The notes under the pieces were generated by a model that was not told the origin of the DNA, made no database searches, and was given only the letters and a program-made list of their open reading frames with translations. A stretch of DNA of 42,677 nucleotides from Campylobacterota bacterium (GTDB lineage Bacteria; Campylobacterota; Campylobacteria; Campylobacterales; Sulfurospirillaceae), in the NCBI GenBank assembly GCA_013151055.1, contig JAADIZ010000054.1, positions 1 through 42,677 of the forward strand, read 5' to 3'. This document shows, piece after piece, positions 8,773 to 19,374 of the stretch. Both the position numbers and the translations under genes were made by a program. Numbering within the stretch: position 1 is the stretch's first letter; each line of letters opens with the position of its first letter.

Positions 8773-8850
8773 TTGCAGAGCGCTAGCTCGTGCTTTAGTC
8801 GCGAGGAATTTTTTATGGGCTTTGCCCTTAAAAAAGGGGACATAAAATGA
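8767..8850 (+). CDS. Candidate mini-ORF MKLQSASSCFSREEFFMGFALKKGDIK* (27 aa); stop overlaps parB start
   Basis: TGA 8848-8850 overlaps parB ATG 8847-8849. Confidence 0.4.
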   Translation: MKLQSASSCFSREEFFMGFALKKGDIK

Positions 8851-8852
8851 AA
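8801..8852 (+). repeat. 52-bp leader repeat, copy 3 of the parB array; its terminal ATGAAA is the parB start
   Basis: Identical 52-bp sequence. Confidence 0.95.
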
Positions 8853-9698
8853 AAAAAAGCATTGGGACGAGGATTAAGTGCCATCATTGATGATGTTGAA
8901 GAAGCCTATAGACAAGATATAGAATACTCTAATGACTTAGTTAGGGAGGTAGATATACAATTAATCTCTCCAAATCCATATCAACCAAGAACTTATTTTA
9001 ATGAAGAAGCTTTAAATGAGCTGAGTCAATCTATTAAGAAACATGGACTCCTTCAGCCAATCATTGTTATACAAAAAGATGATGGGTATATGCTCCTTGC
9101 AGGAGAAAGAAGACTAAGAGCTACAAAATTAGCAGGAATGACTAGAATCAAGGCAATTATTGCTGACATTGAATCTAAAAATCTAAGAGAACTTGCATTA
9201 ATAGAAAATATACAACGAGAAGATCTAAATCCAATAGAACTTGCTATTTCTTATAAAGAATTAATAGAAGAGTACAGCATAACTCAAGATGGATTGTCCG
9301 AAATTATTCATAAAAGCAGAACACAAATCACAAATACTATTCGACTTCTTGGTTTAAACAATAAAACAAAAGAGTATTTATCTAATGGAAAGATTTCCCA
9401 AGGTCATGCTAAAGTGATAGTCGGGCTTGCTCAAGAAGATGAAATTAGTGTTGTAAATACAATCTTAGGTCAAAAATTGAGTGTGAGAGATACGGAAGCA
9501 TTAGTAAAGAGAATAAAAGCCAATACAAATGAACCTAAGCATAAAATTAAAGTACCAAATCCACTAGAAGAAGATATAAAAAGCATAAAGATAAAACTAA
9601 TGGAGCTAGGTTTTAAAAGTAAAATCAATAAAAATAGTATAACAATCGTTTTTGACAATAAAGATAAAATAGAAGAGTTCTTTACTAAACTATCATAG
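8847..9698 (+). CDS. parB: Chromosome partitioning protein ParB/Spo0J
   Basis: KALGRGLSAIIDD, ISPNPYQPRTYFNEEALNELSQSIKKHGLLQPI, LLAGERRLRATKLAG, ALIENIQREDLNPIE. Confidence 0.96.
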   Translation: MKKKALGRGLSAIIDDVEEAYRQDIEYSNDLVREVDIQLISPNPYQPRTYFNEEALNELSQSIKKHGLLQPIIVIQKDDGYMLLAGERRLRATKLAGMTRIKAIIADIESKNLRELALIENIQREDLNPIELAISYKELIEEYSITQDGLSEIIHKSRTQITNTIRLLGLNNKTKEYLSNGKISQGHAKVIVGLAQEDEISVVNTILGQKLSVRDTEALVKRIKANTNEPKHKIKVPNPLEEDIKSIKIKLMELGFKSKINKNSITIVFDNKDKIEEFFTKLS

Positions 9699-9834
9699 TC
9701 CATTTTACTTATTATAATAAGTTTTTATTTCTTTTCACCAAAATATTTACATTAAGCTGATGATGAGTATAAACATGGTAAAATCTACAGTTTTTAATTT
9801 CAAGTACAATATATTCGAATAAAGGAGCAAAAAT

Positions 9835-10257
9835 ATGTTAGATATTATACCAGCACTTTTAGTAGTTACTGGTGTCGTTTTTTTGGTTTTAATGGTTGCG
9901 TTAAACAAAATTTTATATAAGCCGCTTTTAAATTTTATGGACAATAGGGATAAATCCATAGCTAAAGATTTAGAAGATGCAGGTAAAAATAGCCATGATG
10001 TTTTGGCCTATAAACAAAAAGCTGAGAAAATTATTTTAGACGCAAGACATAAGTCGCATCAAATCAAAGATTCAGCCTTAAATAGTGTTAGGGAACTTGC
10101 TTCGCAGAAAGTAGAAGCTAAGAAAAGTAAATTAGAAGAAGAGTATAACAAATTTGCAAAAGAGTTAAAAATACAACGAGAAGAATTTAGAATTGCATTG
10201 CTAAAAAAGATGCCTATTATAAGAGACAGTGTTTCTGTAAAATTAAGTCAGGCATAG
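9835..10257 (+). CDS. atpF': F1Fo ATP synthase subunit b'
   Basis: Single N-terminal TM plus charged helix, first gene of the atp cluster. Confidence 0.88.
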   Translation: MLDIIPALLVVTGVVFLVLMVALNKILYKPLLNFMDNRDKSIAKDLEDAGKNSHDVLAYKQKAEKIILDARHKSHQIKDSALNSVRELASQKVEAKKSKLEEEYNKFAKELKIQREEFRIALLKKMPIIRDSVSVKLSQA

Positions 10258-10267
10258 GAGAAAAATA

Positions 10268-10789
10268 ATGAAAAAGTTATATATAATTTTATTGCTTATT
10301 CTACCAGCAATTTTATTTGCATCTAGTGCTGAAGGTGCTGAGCATAGTACAGATATAATACCAAGAACAATCAACTTCATTATTTTTGCAGCTATAATAT
10401 ATTATTTAGCAGCAAAACCTATAAAAGATTTTTTTGTGAGCAGAAGCGTTGGTGTTGCGGATAAGTTAAATCTAATTCAAGAGAAACTTAAAACTACAAA
10501 CAGACAAAAAGAAGAAGCTAAGCAACTCGTACAAAAAGCCAAGGTAAAAGCAAAAAGTATCTTGGAAATTGCAGATGAAGAGATTCAATTGCAGAAAATT
10601 AAAATAGAAGAAGATTTGGAACAAGAGATTGAGTATCTTAACAAAGCTTTTGAAGATTTTACAAATATAGAGAGAAGAAAGATGACTAGAGAAGTGATAT
10701 CTGAAGTATTAGATGCCGTTTTTGAAGATGGAAATCTCTCTTTGAAAAAAGATGAGCTTCTTGATATAGTATTGAAAAAGGTTGCGTAG
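10268..10789 (+). CDS. atpF: F1Fo ATP synthase subunit b
   Basis: N-terminal hydrophobic segment plus long charged helix; position before atpH. Confidence 0.88.
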   Translation: MKKLYIILLLILPAILFASSAEGAEHSTDIIPRTINFIIFAAIIYYLAAKPIKDFFVSRSVGVADKLNLIQEKLKTTNRQKEEAKQLVQKAKVKAKSILEIADEEIQLQKIKIEEDLEQEIEYLNKAFEDFTNIERRKMTREVISEVLDAVFEDGNLSLKKDELLDIVLKKVA

Positions 10790-11320
10790 ATGAGTAATCT
10801 AATAGCTAAAAAATATGTAAATGCTTTAATAAATAGTTGTAATGACAAAGAATTAAATGAATTTTATAAAGAGTTAAGTGACCTGTCACTTGTGTATGCT
10901 GAGGAAAAATTTATGAATATAATTTTATCTCCTGATATAAAAAATATTGACAAAGAGAATTTTATTATATCTTTAGTCAATGATAAAAGTAAAAAATTTG
11001 TCAATTTTTTAAGACTCTTAGGTGAAAATGATAGACTTGAATTGGTGCCTTTCATATGTGATGAACTTCGATATCAAGTGGCAGTTAAAAACAATAAATT
11101 TAGCGGTACAATCATGAGCGATTTTAAGATAACCAAAGCAAAAATTAAAACATTAGAAGAGAGTTTTAGTAGAAAATTTAATTCAGCTATAAAATTGGAA
11201 AAATCAGATGAAGTATATCCTGGAGTTAAAGTTGAAATAGATGATTTAGGCGTAGAAGTAAGCTTTTCGCTAGAGCGATTAAAAGTACAAATGTCTGAGC
11301 ACATTTTAAAAGCAATATAA
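10790..11320 (+). CDS. atpH: F1Fo ATP synthase subunit delta
   Basis: MSNLIAKKYVNALI..., position between atpF and atpA. Confidence 0.9.
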   Translation: MSNLIAKKYVNALINSCNDKELNEFYKELSDLSLVYAEEKFMNIILSPDIKNIDKENFIISLVNDKSKKFVNFLRLLGENDRLELVPFICDELRYQVAVKNNKFSGTIMSDFKITKAKIKTLEESFSRKFNSAIKLEKSDEVYPGVKVEIDDLGVEVSFSLERLKVQMSEHILKAI

Positions 11321-11350
11321 ATAATAATAAAAGAAGTTAAGGAGTAATTT

Positions 11351-12868
11351 GTGGGAGCAAAAATGAAAGCTGATGAAATCAGTTCGATTATCCAAGAAAG
11401 AATAGAAAATTTTGAGTTAAATGTAGATGTTGAGGAGACTGGAAAAGTTATATCAATAGCTGATGGTGTTACAAATGTTTATGGACTCAAAAATGTTATG
11501 GCTGGTGAAATGGTCGAATTTGAAGATGGTGAAAAAGGAATGGCTCTTAACCTTGAAGAATCAAGTGTTGGTGTTGTTGTTCTTGGCAATGGAGCTGAGA
11601 TAAAAGAAGGAACATCAGTAAAAAGATTAGGTAAACTTCTTCGTGTCCCTGTTGGCGATGCTATGATTGGTCGTGTTGTTAATCCTCTTGGTGAGCCAAT
11701 AGATGGAAAAGGTCCAATTGAGACCACACAAACAAGATTTGTTGAAGAAAAAGCATTGGGCATCATGGCTAGAAAATCAGTTCATGAGCCTTTGCAAACT
11801 GGTATCAAAGCTATTGACGCTCTTGTTCCTATTGGTAGAGGTCAAAGAGAGTTGATTATCGGTGATAGACAAACTGGTAAAACTACTATTGCTATCGATA
11901 CAATCATAAACCAAAAAGGTCAAGATGTTGTATGTATATATGTAGCAATCGGACAAAAACAATCAACCGTAGCTCAAGTTGTTAAAAAATTAGAAGAACA
12001 CGGTGCTATGGAATATACAATAATAGTATCTGCTGGTGCATCTGATTCTGCAACACTTCAATACCTAGCTCCTTATGCAGGAGTAAGTATGGGTGAATAT
12101 TTTAGAGATAATTCTAGACATGGCTTGATTGTGTATGATGATTTAAGTAAACATGCGGTTGCTTATCGTGAAATGTCACTGATTTTAAGAAGACCTCCTG
12201 GTCGTGAAGCATATCCTGGTGATGTTTTTTATCTTCATTCAAGACTTCTTGAACGAGCTGCAAAACTTAATGATGAATTAGGTGCTGGTAGTTTGACTGC
12301 CCTCCCTATCATCGAAACACAAGCTGGAGATGTTTCAGCTTATATTCCTACAAATGTTATTTCTATTACAGATGGACAAATTTTCTTGGAATCAGATTTA
12401 TTTAACTCTGGAATTAGACCAGCTATCAATGTTGGACTTTCTGTTTCTCGTGTTGGTGGAGCTGCTCAAATAAAAGCTACAAAACAAGTAGCAGGAACTC
12501 TAAGACTTGATTTGGCTCAGTATCGTGAGCTTCAAGCTTTTGCACAATTTGCAAGTGATTTGGATGAATTAAGTAGGAACCAACTTGAGCGAGGTCAGAG
12601 AATGGTGGAAATTTTGAAACAACCTCCATATTCACCACTTCCAGTCGAAAAACAAGTTGTTATTATATATGCTGGTGCAAAAGGGTACCTTGATGATATT
12701 GATGTTAGTTTAGTTACAAAATTTGAAGCTGAATTTTATCCGTTTATCGAAGCAGAATATCCTCAAATACTTGAACAAATAAGAACAAAAAAAGTAGTTG
12801 ATAAAGATATGGAAGAGTTGCTTGGAACAGCAATAAACCAATTTAAAGCAACAGTTGAATTGGAATAA
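11351..12868 (+). CDS. atpA: F1Fo ATP synthase subunit alpha (start GTG 11351 or ATG 11363)
   Basis: [33 protein letters not shown] and strong overall match. Confidence 0.98.
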   Translation: MGAKMKADEISSIIQERIENFELNVDVEETGKVISIADGVTNVYGLKNVMAGEMVEFEDGEKGMALNLEESSVGVVVLGNGAEIKEGTSVKRLGKLLRVPVGDAMIGRVVNPLGEPIDGKGPIETTQTRFVEEKALGIMARKSVHEPLQTGIKAIDALVPIGRGQRELIIGDRQTGKTTIAIDTIINQKGQDVVCIYVAIGQKQSTVAQVVKKLEEHGAMEYTIIVSAGASDSATLQYLAPYAGVSMGEYFRDNSRHGLIVYDDLSKHAVAYREMSLILRRPPGREAYPGDVFYLHSRLLERAAKLNDELGAGSLTALPIIETQAGDVSAYIPTNVISITDGQIFLESDLFNSGIRPAINVGLSVSRVGGAAQIKATKQVAGTLRLDLAQYRELQAFAQFASDLDELSRNQLERGQRMVEILKQPPYSPLPVEKQVVIIYAGAKGYLDDIDVSLVTKFEAEFYPFIEAEYPQILEQIRTKKVVDKDMEELLGTAINQFKATVELE

Positions 12869-12877
12869 GGATAAGCT

Positions 12878-13762
12878 ATGGCAAATCTTAAAGAGATAAA
12901 AAGAAAGATTAAAAGTGTAGAAAACACTAAGAAAACAACTAGAGCGATGAAGCTAGTTTCTACTGCAAAGTTGAGACGAGCAGAAATGGCAGCTAGAAAA
13001 TCAAAAGTGTATGCACAAAAAATTAATGAAGTTTTATCTGATATTGCTCAAAAAATCAATCAATACAAAATTGGTGGAATTGACAGTCGTTATTTTGATT
13101 TAAAAGATACTATTGATAAAGTAGATATAGTTTTTGTTACAGCAGATAAAGGGCTATGCGGCGGTTTTAATATACAAACTATCAAACAAGTGCAAATACT
13201 GATGCAAGAGTATAAAGATAAAAAAATCAAAGTAAGATTAAGAGCAGTTGGCAGAAAAGGTGTTGATTTTTTCAGATTTCAAGGAGTCGAGCTTTTAAGT
13301 AGTAATATTGGCGTTAGCTCATCACCTGATTATGAAAAAGCACAAGAAATTATAAATAAAGCAATTGTCGATTTTGAAAATGGGGTGACCGATAAAGTTA
13401 TTCTTATTCATAATGGCTACAAAAATATGATTTCTCAAGAATTAAAAGTTGTTGATATGGTTCCTATTGAAGAACCAAAATCGACTCAAAATGAATCTTT
13501 GTCATTGATGGAGCTAGAGCCAGCAGAAGATGAAACTATCTTAAATTCTTTAATGAAAAAATATTTTGAATACAACATGTACTATGCTTTAATAGATTCA
13601 CTTGCAGCTGAGCATAGTGCTAGAATGCAAGCAATGGAAAATGCAACAAATAATGCAAGTGATAGAGTTCACAAGTTAACACTAGCTTATAATAAAGCTA
13701 GACAAGAGTCAATAACTACTGAATTGATAGAGATCATCAGTGGTGTTGAGTCTATGAAATAA
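12878..13762 (+). CDS. atpG: F1Fo ATP synthase subunit gamma
   Basis: [36 protein letters not shown] and C-terminal [17 protein letters not shown]. Confidence 0.97.
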   Translation: MANLKEIKRKIKSVENTKKTTRAMKLVSTAKLRRAEMAARKSKVYAQKINEVLSDIAQKINQYKIGGIDSRYFDLKDTIDKVDIVFVTADKGLCGGFNIQTIKQVQILMQEYKDKKIKVRLRAVGRKGVDFFRFQGVELLSSNIGVSSSPDYEKAQEIINKAIVDFENGVTDKVILIHNGYKNMISQELKVVDMVPIEEPKSTQNESLSLMELEPAEDETILNSLMKKYFEYNMYYALIDSLAAEHSARMQAMENATNNASDRVHKLTLAYNKARQESITTELIEIISGVESMK

Positions 13763-13776
13763 TCGTTTAAAAATAA

Positions 13777-15198
<1,422 letters not shown>

Positions 15199-15218
15199 GC
15201 TTTTAATAAGGTAATATT

Positions 15219-15614
15219 ATGGAAACATTGAAATTAGAAATTGTTACACCAGATGGTCAAATATATTGCAATGATGTAAAAACTGTTACTCTGCCAGGAA
15301 GCGAGGGTGAATTTGGAGTTCTCCCTCGTCATGCTTCTTTGGTATCGTTGTTAAAAGCTGGAATTATAGATATTGAATTGACTAATGGCGAGCATGAATT
15401 GGTTGCTGTTGACTGGGGTCATGCCGAGGTGGATGAAGCAAAAGTTACTGTTTTGGCCGATGGTGCAGTTGCAATTGTTGGAGAAAATGAAAGTGCAATT
15501 GCAGATGCGATTGAGAAAGCTAAAAAACTTATCGAAAGTATCAGTGATTCTGATGTTGCCATTGCTATGGCAGAAGCGAAGATAGATTTTATTGTAAAAC
15601 AAAGAAAATACTAA
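15219..15614 (+). CDS. atpC: F1Fo ATP synthase subunit epsilon
   Basis: LEIVTPDGQIYCNDVKTVTLPGSEGEFGVLPRHASLVSLL. Confidence 0.95.
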   Translation: METLKLEIVTPDGQIYCNDVKTVTLPGSEGEFGVLPRHASLVSLLKAGIIDIELTNGEHELVAVDWGHAEVDEAKVTVLADGAVAIVGENESAIADAIEKAKKLIESISDSDVAIAMAEAKIDFIVKQRKY

Positions 15615-15617
15615 ATC

Positions 15618-16220
15618 ATGCCAGCCATTGATATCTTAATAAATTATATATCTAGGAGTAGCTTTATCACACTTTTTGTGTTAGTATGGCTTTCTGTCTA
15701 TTTTGTAACTACTTTTAGTGTTTTAATTAGCAGATATTTTTATTTAAATAGCTGGATTAAAACTGAAAAAAACTCGCTAGAATCTATGCTTATGGGTGCT
15801 AAAAATGTTAGAGATGACTCGATATTAAGAAAATGTACGAGTTTGCTAAATACATCAGAGAATCTTTTAAATGTATGCAAAAGTGTTGCACAAAAAAACT
15901 CTACAAATGGATTATGGTTATTGTCCATGATCGCTTCTACATCACCGTTTATCGGATTGTTTGGAACAGTTGTGTCTATATTAGACACCTTTAGTGGTTT
16001 AGGACAAAGCGGAAGTGCATCCCTAGGCGTTATAGCCCCTGCAATTAGTGAAGCACTTGTTGCAACTGCTGCTGGTATTTTTGTGGCAATTCCTGCTTAT
16101 AGTTCACATCTCTTCTTGAAAAGAAAAGCCCTTGAATTATACATGTATATAGATAGAGAAAGTGAACTTATATTATCAAATAAACCAAAGGAAAATAAGG
16201 GTTTAAAGAGTGATGTATGA
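15618..16220 (+). CDS. tolQ: TolQ/ExbB/MotA family proton channel
   Basis: LLSMIASTSPFIGLFGTVVSILDTF...ISEALVATAAGIFVAIPA. Confidence 0.9.
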   Translation: MPAIDILINYISRSSFITLFVLVWLSVYFVTTFSVLISRYFYLNSWIKTEKNSLESMLMGAKNVRDDSILRKCTSLLNTSENLLNVCKSVAQKNSTNGLWLLSMIASTSPFIGLFGTVVSILDTFSGLGQSGSASLGVIAPAISEALVATAAGIFVAIPAYSSHLFLKRKALELYMYIDRESELILSNKPKENKGLKSDV

Positions 16221-16602
16221 TTGGGACGATACGCCTGAATTAAATATCACACCTTTGGTTGATATAATGCTAGTTTTGCTAGCAATTCTTATGATTACAA
16301 CTCCAGCTATGGTTTATCAAGAAAAGATAGTTTTACCTGATGGCTCAAAATCCTCAATAGTAAAAAAATTGCCAGAACTAGAGATTAGAATTACTAAAGA
16401 TAGAAAAGTATATATTCAAAAAGACATGTTTTTACTAAAAGAATTTGCTGATAATTTTACTTTGATAAAAAAAAGATTTAGCCCCAATAGTATTGTATAT
16501 ATAAAAGCAGATGAAAATCTTAAATATAGAGATGTGATGCAAGTGTTGAAAAGTGTAAAAGAAGCTGGCTTTACAAAAGTATCCTTAGAAACAAATGGAT
16601 AA
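16210..16602 (+). CDS. tolR: TolR/ExbD biopolymer transport protein
   Basis: ELNITPLVDIMLVLLAILMITTP; overlaps the end of tolQ. Confidence 0.9.
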   Translation: MMYDWDDTPELNITPLVDIMLVLLAILMITTPAMVYQEKIVLPDGSKSSIVKKLPELEIRITKDRKVYIQKDMFLLKEFADNFTLIKKRFSPNSIVYIKADENLKYRDVMQVLKSVKEAGFTKVSLETNG

Positions 16603-16605
16603 TTT

Positions 16606-17358
16606 ATGCCAAATAAATCTTCATATAGTATTGTCGGTTTTTTAGGAGCAATAGTATTATATATTAGTGTGATACTGTTTGTTTCATTTTATTTGCAAGA
16701 TAGAGTCCGAAAAAATATAAAATATACAGCTCAAAAAAATGTTGTACTTGACATCACGCTAGTTGAGCGAAAATCAGTAGTTAAAAAAAGAGTTCATAAA
16801 AAAATTAAGAAAAAAGCTTCAAAACAGAAAAAGACAGAAAAAAAACCAGCTCTTAAAACTGTAAAATCCAAAAGTATAAAAAAAGTATCACTTCAGGGTT
16901 TATTTAAAAAAATACAAACAAAAAAGATAGTAGAACCAAAACCAAAAAGAACATTGCAAAGTAGAAAAAAAATTATTGCACCTAAGAAAGTAATACAAGA
17001 AGTAGAGAAAAAAAAGGATGCAAAAAAAGTGGTTGAATCACTGAATTTTGAGAATAAAAAAAGTATAATATCAAGTAAAAATGGTGTTTATGATAAATTT
17101 AAAGGAAAAGTAACACAAATTCTTGATGAAAAATGGCAAAATACAATAGATACAGCATCAGGAAATAAGGCAACCGTAACTATTTTTATTGATAATAGTG
17201 GTACTTTTAGTTATAAAATAGAAAAACTTTCATATAATGATGAATTCAATTCTAAATTAAGAGATTTTTTAGAAGAGATGAGGGATATAGAATTTCCAGC
17301 TTATAAAGACAGTGGAGTTTTTCAAATGCAAGTAGAATTTAAGGATATAAGACAATGA
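16606..17358 (+). CDS. TolA/TonB-like periplasm-spanning protein
   Basis: N-terminal TM, long Lys-rich linker, TonB/TolA-like C-terminal domain; between tolR and tolB. Confidence 0.75.
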   Translation: MPNKSSYSIVGFLGAIVLYISVILFVSFYLQDRVRKNIKYTAQKNVVLDITLVERKSVVKKRVHKKIKKKASKQKKTEKKPALKTVKSKSIKKVSLQGLFKKIQTKKIVEPKPKRTLQSRKKIIAPKKVIQEVEKKKDAKKVVESLNFENKKSIISSKNGVYDKFKGKVTQILDEKWQNTIDTASGNKATVTIFIDNSGTFSYKIEKLSYNDEFNSKLRDFLEEMRDIEFPAYKDSGVFQMQVEFKDIRQ

Positions 17359-18626
17359 TTAAAAAAATATTGATGATTTTAGTGTTAAGTAGTGTGATTT
17401 TTGCAGCTGATGCAACTGTTGAAATAGTAAAAAAGTTAAATTCCTTACCAAAAATTGCCGTGCAAGATGCTAGTGATAATAATGTGGATATTACTTTAAG
17501 AAAGAAATTTTTCAAGATTATAGTTGGAGACTTGAGAGTAAGTGCTCATTTTAGACCACTTGACGAATATCTAAAAAGCAGCTACGAAGGAGATGTAAAA
17601 GATAATTTTTTGAGTAAAAAAGGTGTAGATTTAATTTTGAGATTTAAATTGTCTTTGGAGAAACAAAACCTTATGGCAACTGTAAAATTGATAAATGCTA
17701 GCAGTGGAGTAGTTGATAGTGAAACTAATTATAAGCTTGAAAATAAAAGAAGGTTTCCATTCTTAGCTCATCGAATTGTAGTTAGTGTAAATGATGCGAT
17801 AGGTGCTCCTAGTATAAAATGGATGGAACAATTTGTCATATTTGCAAAATATACTGGCAAAAAAGAATCTGAAATAGTTGTGTCTGATTATACTTTGAGT
17901 TTTCAAAAGACATTGGTAAAAGGCGGATTAAATATATTTCCTATATGGGCCAATGATGCTCAAACTGCATTTTACTACTCTTCTTATAATGGATATTTAC
18001 CAACACTCTTCAAGGTTGATTTAACAAATGGTACAAGAGATAAAATAATTTCATCAAAAGGTATGTTAGTTTGCTCAGATGTCTCAAAAGACGGAACAAA
18101 GCTATTGCTCACAATGGCTCCAAATGATCAAACTGATATATATCAATATGATTTAAGATACAAACAATTAAAGAGAATCACAAAGTACCCAGGGATTGAT
18201 GTAAATGGAAATTTTATAGATAACGACAAGAAGATTATATTTATATCAGATAGACTTGGTTATCCAAATATATTTTCCAAAGGCATAGATGGAAATAGTG
18301 GTATAGAACAAATGGTTTATCGTGGTAAAAATAATAACTCTGTCTCTACTATGGGTAATTATATTGTGTATTCTAGTAGAGATAAAAGTAGCGAGTTTGG
18401 AAGTAAGGTTTTTAACCTATACCTTATATCTACCAATACAGACTACATAAGGCAGCTTACAGCAAACGGTAGAAATATATATCCAAGGTTTGCAAAAGGA
18501 AAAGATACAATCATGTTCATAAAACAATATAAAAATCAAAGCTCGCTAGGAATTATAAGACTAAATGCAAATAAAAGTTTTTTATTTCCACTTAAAGTTG
18601 GAAAAATCCAGTCAATTGATTGGTAA
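17355..18626 (+). CDS. tolB: Tol-Pal system beta-propeller protein TolB
   Basis: Signal peptide, propeller repeats (KDGTKLLLTMAPNDQTDIYQYDL, DNDKKIIFISDRLGYPNIF). Confidence 0.88.
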   Translation: MIKKILMILVLSSVIFAADATVEIVKKLNSLPKIAVQDASDNNVDITLRKKFFKIIVGDLRVSAHFRPLDEYLKSSYEGDVKDNFLSKKGVDLILRFKLSLEKQNLMATVKLINASSGVVDSETNYKLENKRRFPFLAHRIVVSVNDAIGAPSIKWMEQFVIFAKYTGKKESEIVVSDYTLSFQKTLVKGGLNIFPIWANDAQTAFYYSSYNGYLPTLFKVDLTNGTRDKIISSKGMLVCSDVSKDGTKLLLTMAPNDQTDIYQYDLRYKQLKRITKYPGIDVNGNFIDNDKKIIFISDRLGYPNIFSKGIDGNSGIEQMVYRGKNNNSVSTMGNYIVYSSRDKSSEFGSKVFNLYLISTNTDYIRQLTANGRNIYPRFAKGKDTIMFIKQYKNQSSLGIIRLNANKSFLFPLKVGKIQSIDW

Positions 18627-18718
18627 TTTATATGTGATGGCAATATATGGTGCGTAAGGTCAGATTTAATTAAAGTATGCTAAAATGGCAAGCAATATAA
18701 AACTTAAAGGTGGTAATT

Positions 18719-19303
18719 ATGAAGAAACTTGTTTTAGCGAGTGTGGGTGTAGCAGTTCTATTGTTTACAGGGTGTAGTCAAAAAAATCCTAATGTTGATA
18801 TGACGACTAAAAATCAAAAAATAGAAAAAGTAAATAATACAAATGGTATGAATTCAAATACAAACGGTATGAATTCAAATAACATGGATTCAAATAACAT
18901 GAGTAGCAATAAAACGCCAGAAAACAATGAAAATACTGTCAAATACTTAATAGCAAATTTAGAATCAAAATTAGCACCGATTTATTTTGATTTTGATAAG
19001 TATAATATAAGAGCTGACATGAAACCAGTTGTTGAAAGTAGTGCAACAATATTAGACGGAGACAAAGCTCAAAAATTATCTATCAAAGTTGAAGGTAATG
19101 CTGATGAGTGGGGTACTGATGAATATAACTATGCTCTTGGATTAAAAAGAGCAAAAAAAGTTAAAGACGAATTGGGTGTACTAGGTGTTTCAACTGACCG
19201 TATGATGATAATTAGTTACGGTGAAAGCAATCCTGTTTGTACAGAGCATAATAAAGTTTGTTGGCAAAAAAACAGAAGAGTCGAATTTAAATTACTACCA
19301 TAA
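18719..19303 (+). CDS. pal: Peptidoglycan-associated lipoprotein Pal (OmpA domain)
   Basis: Lipobox LLFTGCSQ; IYFDFDKYNIR...VEGNADEWGTDEYNYALGLKRAKKVKDEL; ATG 18719 gives a proper signal peptide. Confidence 0.92.
   Translation: MKKLVLASVGVAVLLFTGCSQKNPNVDMTTKNQKIEKVNNTNGMNSNTNGMNSNNMDSNNMSSNKTPENNENTVKYLIANLESKLAPIYFDFDKYNIRADMKPVVESSATILDGDKAQKLSIKVEGNADEWGTDEYNYALGLKRAKKVKDELGVLGVSTDRMMIISYGESNPVCTEHNKVCWQKNRRVEFKLLP
18836..18907 (+). repeat. In-frame tandem repeat in the Pal linker (21 bp x2 then 15 bp x2)
   Basis: AATACAAATGGTATGAATTCA / AATACAAACGGTATGAATTCA / AATAACATGGATTCA / AATAACATGAGTAGC. Confidence 0.85.
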
Positions 19304-19311
19304 TAAAACAG

Positions 19312-19335
19312 GTGTCATGTAAAAATGCATGACAC
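19312..19335 (+). terminator. Stem-loop between pal and cpoB (GTGTCATG-N8-CATGACAC)
   Basis: Perfect 8-bp stem; no U tract follows, so attenuator/processing site is as likely as terminator. Confidence 0.45.
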
Positions 19336-19374
19336 TACTCCGTTGTAAATAAAAATATTTTCGAAGGATATAAC

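Noticed and set aside
8613-8852. CRISPR-like array (regular repeats)
   Set aside because: The 80-bp units are near-identical throughout (repeat and 'spacer'), only three copies, no cas genes; unit ends are tied to translation signals.
8668-8862. 64-aa minus-strand ORF with internally repeated sequence (…YVPFFKGKAHKKF…)
   Set aside because: It is the antisense of the 80-bp leader repeats; repetition comes from the DNA repeat and there is no RBS or homology support.
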